Assembly: GCA_900768725.1 (NCBI GenBank)
Contig: CAAGDU010000084.1
Span: forward strand, 1-10,534
Reading direction: 5' to 3'
Length of the DNA: 10,534 nucleotides
Source: Bacteroidales bacterium
GTDB taxonomy: Bacteria > Bacteroidota > Bacteroidia > Bacteroidales > Paludibacteraceae
How positions within the stretch are numbered: the stretch's first letter is position 1; each line of letters starts with the position of its first letter. Shown here piece after piece: positions 6,857 through 10,534 of this stretch. The position numbers and the translations under genes were made by a program. The notes below the pieces were generated by a model. That model had not been told where the DNA came from, searched no databases, and worked only from the letters and a program-made list of their open reading frames with translations.

Positions 6857-7747
6857 ATGGAAAATTTTGCCGGATTAAGCGGGCAGTGGGCGGACGAAAA
6901 GACCGCGAAGATAGTGGTGTTACCAGTGCCTTATGACAAGACGAGTTCGTGGGTGCACGGTGCGGAGAAGGGACCGGAAGCCTTCTTGGAGGCGAGCGTG
7001 CAGTTGGAATGGCTGGACACGGAGACGCGGACGGAGGTCTATCGTCAGGGTATCCACACCGCTGCGCCCGTAACGGAAGACCGCACGCCGGCGTTGCTGT
7101 GCGAGGCAGTGGAGGAGCGCATGGGTGCGCTATGGGACGCGGGGAAGTTTCCCTGCATGATAGGTGGGAACCACACGGTGTCTATCGGTGCCTGCCGCGC
7201 GGCGGCGAAGCGTTTTGAGGGGCTGACGGTGCTGCAATTAGACGCGCATAGCGACCTGCGCCCCGAATATGAGGGGTCGGAGTTGAACCACGCCTGCATC
7301 ATGAAAGAGGCGCAGAAAGTGGCGAAGACGGTGCAGGTGGGCATCCGCAGCCAATGTATTGAGGAGGCGGAGAATGCGGCGAAGAGCACGATTATATGGG
7401 CGCGCGAGATATGGGAGGATGAGACTTTTGGGCAGCGTCCGACCTCGCCGAAAGAGAGTTGGGCATGGGAGAAGCGGGTGTATGATGCACTGACGGAAAA
7501 CGTGTATCTGACCATCGACCTCGATGTGTTCGACCCTGCTTATCTGCCCTCCACGGGTACGCCGGAGCCCGGGGGACTGGGCTACTATCAGGTGCTGCAC
7601 CTGCTGCGACCCATGTTCGAGCGATACAACGTGGTGGGGTTTGATATTGTGGAACTCTGCCCAAGCCCGACCCGCCAAGCGCATGCATCGCAGTACCTCG
7701 CTGCACGGCTGGCATATCAGTTGATGACATACAAGTTTCACGTTTAG
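6857..7747 (+). CDS. speB: Agmatinase (ureohydrolase family)
   Basis: 296 residues, typical for the arginase/agmatinase family. Binuclear manganese hydrolase; with its neighbours the expected reaction is agmatine to putrescine plus urea in the cytosol. Metal ligands seen: H106 in GGNHTVS, D129, H131 and D133 in LDAHSDLR, and D221 and D223 in TIDLDVFDP, with GFDIVELCP (261-269) near the C-terminus. PVPYDKTSSW (24-33) and GAEKGPEAFLEA (35-46) are the usual N-terminal elements. The GGNH form replaces the commoner GGDH or GGEH, but the metal-binding histidine is kept. Start ATG 6857 fits the family length; no Shine-Dalgarno is present, as usual in this phylum. Arginase or another ureohydrolase cannot be excluded from sequence alone; the speA and nspC neighbours favour agmatinase. 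Confidence 0.9.
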   Translation: MENFAGLSGQWADEKTAKIVVLPVPYDKTSSWVHGAEKGPEAFLEASVQLEWLDTETRTEVYRQGIHTAAPVTEDRTPALLCEAVEERMGALWDAGKFPCMIGGNHTVSIGACRAAAKRFEGLTVLQLDAHSDLRPEYEGSELNHACIMKEAQKVAKTVQVGIRSQCIEEAENAAKSTIIWAREIWEDETFGQRPTSPKESWAWEKRVYDALTENVYLTIDLDVFDPAYLPSTGTPEPGGLGYYQVLHLLRPMFERYNVVGFDIVELCPSPTRQAHASQYLAARLAYQLMTYKFHV

Positions 7748-7748
7748 A

Positions 7749-7886
7749 AGCGCTGCGCGCTGTAAGAAACGAAAACTTTCGTGTTGAAAAGCCCTTTGGG
7801 CTGTAAGAAAGTAAATATAAAGAACTTCGTGTAGGAAAGCCCCTATGGGGCTGTAAGAAAGTAAATGTAACAAAGCCCTACGGGCT
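7749..7886 (+). repeat. Four AGCCC-type hairpins in the speB-nspC gap
   Basis: AGCGC-TGC-GCGCT (7749-7761), AGCCC-TTT-GGGCT (7790-7802), AGCCCC-TAT-GGGGCT (7838-7852) and AGCCC-TAC-GGGCT (7874-7886). Each has a 5-6 bp stem and a 3-nt loop. The first three are followed by GTAAGAAA, the second and third by GTAAGAAAGTAAAT. Loop bases vary while stems are conserved or compensate (GCG/CGC versus GCC/GGC). They begin two bases after the speB stop and may limit read-through or protect the upstream mRNA 3' end. None has a proper T-run. Confidence 0.8.
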
Positions 7887-7888
7887 GT

Positions 7889-8114
7889 ACACGAAGTGAA
7901 TTACACGGAGCGAAGCGGAGTTTCTCACACGCAGTTAACTACACGAAGTTATTTACACGAAGTTACAAACACGAAGCGAAGCGGAGTTTCTTACACGAAG
8001 TTTCTTACACGAAGTTCCAAACACGAAGTTCCAAACACGAAGTTTCTTACACGAAGTTCCAAACACGAAGTTCCAAACACGGAGCAAAGCGGAGTTACCA
8101 ACACGAAGTTAATA
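7889..8114 (+). repeat. Tandem array of 14-nt and 24-nt units ending at the nspC ATG
   Basis: Fourteen contiguous units, each starting with ACAC: eleven of 14 nt (consensus ACACGAAGTT plus TCTT- or CCAA-like ends) and three of 24 nt (7903-7926, 7969-7992, 8077-8100). The long units carry a 10-nt insert like CGAAGCGGAG after base 8. The total is exactly 226 bp, with no gap. The last unit (8101-8114) abuts the ATG at 8115. The 10-mer ACACGAAGTT occurs nine times exactly, and its reverse complement occurs once upstream at 7823-7832. The array is open in the nspC frame, which artificially extends that reading frame to 7896. Confidence 0.93.
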
Positions 8115-9290
8115 ATGTTTCCCAATCCTTGCTACATAGTTGAAGAGAGGCTTTTGCGCCGCAACCTCGCGCTGATAAAGCGCGTGGCGGATGAGACGGG
8201 CGTGGAGATAATCTTGGCCTTCAAGGCGTTTGCGCTTTGGAAGACTTTTCCTATCTTCCGCGAGTATATCCGGCATACCACGGCTTCGAGTGTCTATGAG
8301 GCGCGGCTGGCATACGAGCAGTTCGGCGCCCCCGCGCACACCTACAGCCCTGCCTACACGGAGGAGAACTTCGCAGAGTTTCTGCGGTATTCGAGCCATA
8401 TCACGTTCAACAGTTTGAGTCAGTGGGAGAGAATGTCCCAGGACCCACCCCGACCCTCCCTACAGAGGGAGGGGGTAAATTTAGAGCAGCATGCCGTCTC
8501 TTTCGGCATACGTATCAATCCCGAGTATTCAGAGATAGAGACCTTGCTCTACAACCCCACGGCACCCGGGTCGCGGTTTGGTGTGTTGGCGGAGCAGTTG
8601 GAGACCTATTGCGAGGCGCATGGCGGACGGTTGCCCGAGGGTTTGGAGGGTTTTCATTGCCACTGCCATTGCGAGGATGATTCCTACACCTTCGAGCGCA
8701 CGCTGCAGCACATAGAGGCGAAGTTCGGCAAGTGGTTCGGGCAGTTGCAATGGCTCAACCTCGGCGGCGGGCACCTGATGACGCGCAAGGACTACGATGT
8801 GGAGCATCTGATAGGGTTGCTCAAAGGGCTGCGCAGCCGCTATCCGCACCTGAAGATACTGCTTGAGCCCGGCAGCGCGTTTGCTTGGCAGACCGGCGTG
8901 CTGACGAGCAAGGTGGTGGATATCGTGGAGAACCATGGAATCAAGACGGCTATCCTCAATGTGTCGTTTGCCTGCCACATGCCCGACACGCTGGAGATGC
9001 CCTATCAGCCGGAGGTGAGGGGAGCAAAGAGAGGGCAAGGCGCAGGCTTTGTGTATCGCCTCGGGGGCAACAGTTGTCTGTCGGGGGACTGGATAGGCGA
9101 TTGGGTGTTTGACCATGAGTTGCAGATTGGGGAGGAGATAGTCTTTGAGGATATGATTCACTACACCACGGTGAAGACCCATATGTTTAACGGCATTGCC
9201 CATCCCGCTTTGGGCATTCGCCACACGGACGGCACGGAAGAGGTGCTCCGCACATTCACTTACGAGGATTACTTGAATAGGATGGACTGA
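8115..9290 (+). CDS. nspC: Carboxynorspermidine/carboxyspermidine decarboxylase
   Basis: 391 residues from ATG 8115. PLP enzyme of the alanine-racemase/ornithine-decarboxylase fold III that decarboxylates carboxyspermidine (or carboxynorspermidine) to spermidine, the last step of the S-adenosylmethionine-independent route. Seen: PCYIVEERLLRRNL at the N-terminus, PLP lysine K37 in ILAFKAF, GFHCHCHCEDD (179-189), NLGGGH (215-220), EPGSAF (251-256), FACHMPD (285-291), and the catalytic-type cysteine C321 in GGNSCLSGD. I chose 8115 because MFPNPCYIVEE is the normal N-terminus; the upstream open frame to 7896 is only tandem repeat. Odd point: residues 110-121 (DPPRPSLQREGV), after SLSQWER, are a palindromic-repeat insertion between conserved blocks. 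A near-identical repeat lies three bases after the stop. Conserved catalytic residues suggest the protein works. Confidence 0.94.
   Translation: MFPNPCYIVEERLLRRNLALIKRVADETGVEIILAFKAFALWKTFPIFREYIRHTTASSVYEARLAYEQFGAPAHTYSPAYTEENFAEFLRYSSHITFNSLSQWERMSQDPPRPSLQREGVNLEQHAVSFGIRINPEYSEIETLLYNPTAPGSRFGVLAEQLETYCEAHGGRLPEGLEGFHCHCHCEDDSYTFERTLQHIEAKFGKWFGQLQWLNLGGGHLMTRKDYDVEHLIGLLKGLRSRYPHLKILLEPGSAFAWQTGVLTSKVVDIVENHGIKTAILNVSFACHMPDTLEMPYQPEVRGAKRGQGAGFVYRLGGNSCLSGDWIGDWVFDHELQIGEEIVFEDMIHYTTVKTHMFNGIAHPALGIRHTDGTEEVLRTFTYEDYLNRMD
8442..8477 (+). repeat. Palindromic element copy B, in frame inside nspC
   Basis: CCCTCCCT (8454-8461), loop ACAG, AGGGAGGG (8466-8473): a perfect 8-bp stem. Bases 8442-8474 match copy C (9294-9326) at 31 of 33 positions. 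In the nspC frame it encodes DPPRPSLQREGV, the same length, strand and phase as the insert in ligA (copy A). Confidence 0.85.
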
Positions 9291-9293
9291 AAC

Positions 9294-9328
9294 GACCCAC
9301 CCCGTCCCTCCCTACAGAGGGAGGGAGT
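9294..9328 (+). repeat. Palindromic element copy C after nspC
   Basis: TCCCTCCCT (9305-9313), loop ACAG, AGGGAGGGA (9318-9326): a perfect 9-bp stem, with the same leading GACCCACCCCG as copy B. It starts three bases after the nspC stop. There is no T-run, so intrinsic termination is unlikely, though mRNA 3'-end protection is possible. Confidence 0.85.
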
Positions 9329-9362
9329 ATAAAATAACTATTGTATAACTAAAACTAATCTT

Positions 9363-9399
9363 CCAACTCCCTCCCTTGTAGGGAGGGTTGGGGAGAGTC
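9363..9399 (-). repeat. Palindromic element copy D, inverted, just before speA
   Basis: CCCTCCCT (9369-9376), loop TGT, AGGGAGGG (9380-9387): 8-bp stem. On the minus strand it reads GACTCTCCCCAACCC then TCCCTACAA, so it is the family element in reverse relative to copy C. Copies C and D are separated by about 35 AT-rich bases and could also pair with each other as one long stem. Confidence 0.8.
9392..9395 (+). promoter_or_regulatory. Possible Shine-Dalgarno for speA, supplied by repeat copy D
   Basis: GGAG within GGGGAGAG (9390-9397) lies 6 nt before the ATG at 9402, good spacing for a ribosome binding site and outside the D hairpin stem (which ends at 9387). Bacteroidota usually do without such sites, so it may be incidental. 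It supports the chosen speA start. Confidence 0.4.
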
Positions 9400-9401
9400 C
9401 T

Positions 9402-10534
9402 ATGAAACGCTGGCATATAAAAGATAGTGCAGAACTGTACAACCTGCAGGGTTGGGGCGTGAACTATTTCGATATCAACGAGAAAGGGCACATGGTGGTT
9501 ACCCCCAAGAAAGACGACAATCAGATAGATATCCGCGAACTGATTGACGAGTTGGCATTGCGCGACATTCAGCCGCCCGTGCTGCTGCGCTTCTCCGACA
9601 TCATCGAGAACCGTATCGAGCGCATGAACGAATGCTACGAGCATGCGGCAAAGGAGTACGGCTACAAGGGCGAGTGCTTCTTGGTGTATCCTATCAAGGT
9701 CAACCAGATGCAGCCCGTGGTGCACGAGATAGTGAGCCACGGCAAGAAGTTCAACATCGGGTTGGAAGCGGGCAGTAAGCCGGAGTTGCACGCCGTGATA
9801 GCCGTCAACCAAGAGCCCGACTCCATCATCGTCTGCAACGGCTACAAAGACGAGGCGTATATCGAGTTGGCGTTGCTCGCGCAGAAGATGGGCAAGCATA
9901 TCTATATCGTTGCGGAGAAACTCAACGAGTTGGAACTCATCGCGAAAGTATCGGAGCGGCTGGGTGTGCGCCCGAATATCGGCATCCGTATCAAGTTGGC
10001 GTCGGTGGGCTCGGGCAAATGGGAAGAGTCGGGCGGCGATGCTTCGAAATTCGGACTGACGAGCAGCGAGTTGCTGGAAGCCCTCGAGACGCTGGACGAG
10101 CACAAGATGCACGACTGTCTGAAACTGATACACTTCCATATCGGCAGCCAAATCACCAACATCCGCAATGTGAAGACGGCTATCCGCGAGGCGGCACAAT
10201 ACTATGTGCAACTGCACAAATTAGGTTTCCCCGTGGAGTTCGTGGATGCCGGCGGCGGGTTGGGCGTGGACTACGACGGCACGCGGTCGAGCAACTCCGA
10301 GTCGTCGGTCAACTACTCTATCCAAGAGTACGTCAACGATATCATGTACGGGCTGATAGAGGCGGCGGACAAGAACGGACTGCCGCACCCGAACATCATC
10401 ACCGAGTCGGGGCGCTCGCTCAGTGCCCACCATACGGTGCTTATCATGGAGGTGCTGGAGACGGCGCACCTGCCGGAGATGCCCGAGGAATGGGAAGTAG
10501 GCGAGAATGACCACCAGCTGGTGAAAGACCTGTA
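9402..10534 (+). CDS. speA: Biosynthetic arginine decarboxylase, N-terminal 377 codons (runs off window)
   Basis: Open from ATG 9402 to the window end; family members are about 630-660 residues, so roughly 60% is visible. PLP enzyme of fold III converting arginine to agmatine and CO2, the entry step of this polyamine cluster. Seen: MKRWHIKDSAELYNLQGWG at the N-terminus, FSDIIENRI (64-72), PLP lysine K99 in LVYPIKVNQ, the GLEAGSKPEL block (120-129), HFHIGSQI (244-251), the phosphate-binding glycine loop DAGGGLGVDYDG (282-293), and ESGRS (335-339). The catalytic cysteine region and the C-terminal domain lie beyond the window. It follows nspC by 111 nt filled with repeat copies C and D, so it is probably co-transcribed with speB and nspC. 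No internal frameshift or repeat insertion is seen in the visible part. Confidence 0.96.
   Translation, partial: MKRWHIKDSAELYNLQGWGVNYFDINEKGHMVVTPKKDDNQIDIRELIDELALRDIQPPVLLRFSDIIENRIERMNECYEHAAKEYGYKGECFLVYPIKVNQMQPVVHEIVSHGKKFNIGLEAGSKPELHAVIAVNQEPDSIIVCNGYKDEAYIELALLAQKMGKHIYIVAEKLNELELIAKVSERLGVRPNIGIRIKLASVGSGKWEESGGDASKFGLTSSELLEALETLDEHKMHDCLKLIHFHIGSQITNIRNVKTAIREAAQYYVQLHKLGFPVEFVDAGGGLGVDYDGTRSSNSESSVNYSIQEYVNDIMYGLIEAADKNGLPHPNIITESGRSLSAHHTVLIMEVLETAHLPEMPEEWEVGENDHQLVKDL

Noticed and set aside
7896..8114. Open frame upstream of nspC that would add about 73 residues to its N-terminus
   Set aside because: It translates only the 14/24-nt tandem array; the family N-terminus begins at the ATG at 8115.
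7889..8114. CRISPR-like array
   Set aside because: Units are contiguous 14- or 24-nt repeats with no unique spacers and no cas genes nearby.
9312..10217. 301-codon open frame on the minus strand
   Set aside because: It is antisense to speA, which has all expected motifs. GC-rich coding strands commonly leave the complementary frame open.

Overview
The window looks like a chromosomal segment of a fairly GC-rich member of the Bacteroidota, most likely Bacteroidales. The evidence is a secreted nuclease with a type IX secretion (T9SS) sorting tail, a promoter of the TTTG / TAnnTTTG type used by the primary sigma factor of this phylum, start codons mostly without a Shine-Dalgarno sequence, and a tight ligA - conserved hypothetical - dapA gene run. 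All supported genes are on the + strand. No tRNA, rRNA, CRISPR array, transposase or phage gene was seen.

Layout: (1) 1-534 is the C-terminal part of glyA, cut by the window edge. (2) 535-726 is a spacer with short repeats. (3) 727-5809 is a compact, probably co-transcribed run: a secreted endonuclease/exonuclease/phosphatase-family nuclease, ligA, a conserved hypothetical gene and dapA. The junctions are a 4-nt overlap, a 4-nt gap and an 8-nt overlap. (4) 5810-6856 is about 1 kb without a convincing gene. It holds an unexplained GC-richer stretch with a perfect 12-bp hairpin, one good promoter, and an AT-rich leader packed with TTAAYGG/CCRTTAA motifs. (5) 6857-10534 is a polyamine cluster: agmatinase (speB), carboxyspermidine/carboxynorspermidine decarboxylase (nspC) and the first 377 codons of biosynthetic arginine decarboxylase (speA).

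Together the last three genes give arginine to agmatine (SpeA), agmatine to putrescine plus urea (SpeB), and the final step to spermidine by the carboxyspermidine route (NspC). The partner carboxyspermidine dehydrogenase is not in the window.

The most unusual content is repeat DNA entangled with genes. A short GC-rich palindromic element (8-9 bp stem, 3-4 nt loop) occurs in the nspC-speA gap as an inverted pair. It also lies inside the reading frames of ligA and nspC, each time adding about 12 codons, on the same strand and in the same frame. The speB-nspC gap holds four AGCCC-type hairpins followed by a 226-bp tandem array (11 units of 14 nt and 3 of 24 nt) that ends exactly at the nspC ATG. 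A heptanucleotide repeat lies within the first codons of dapA.
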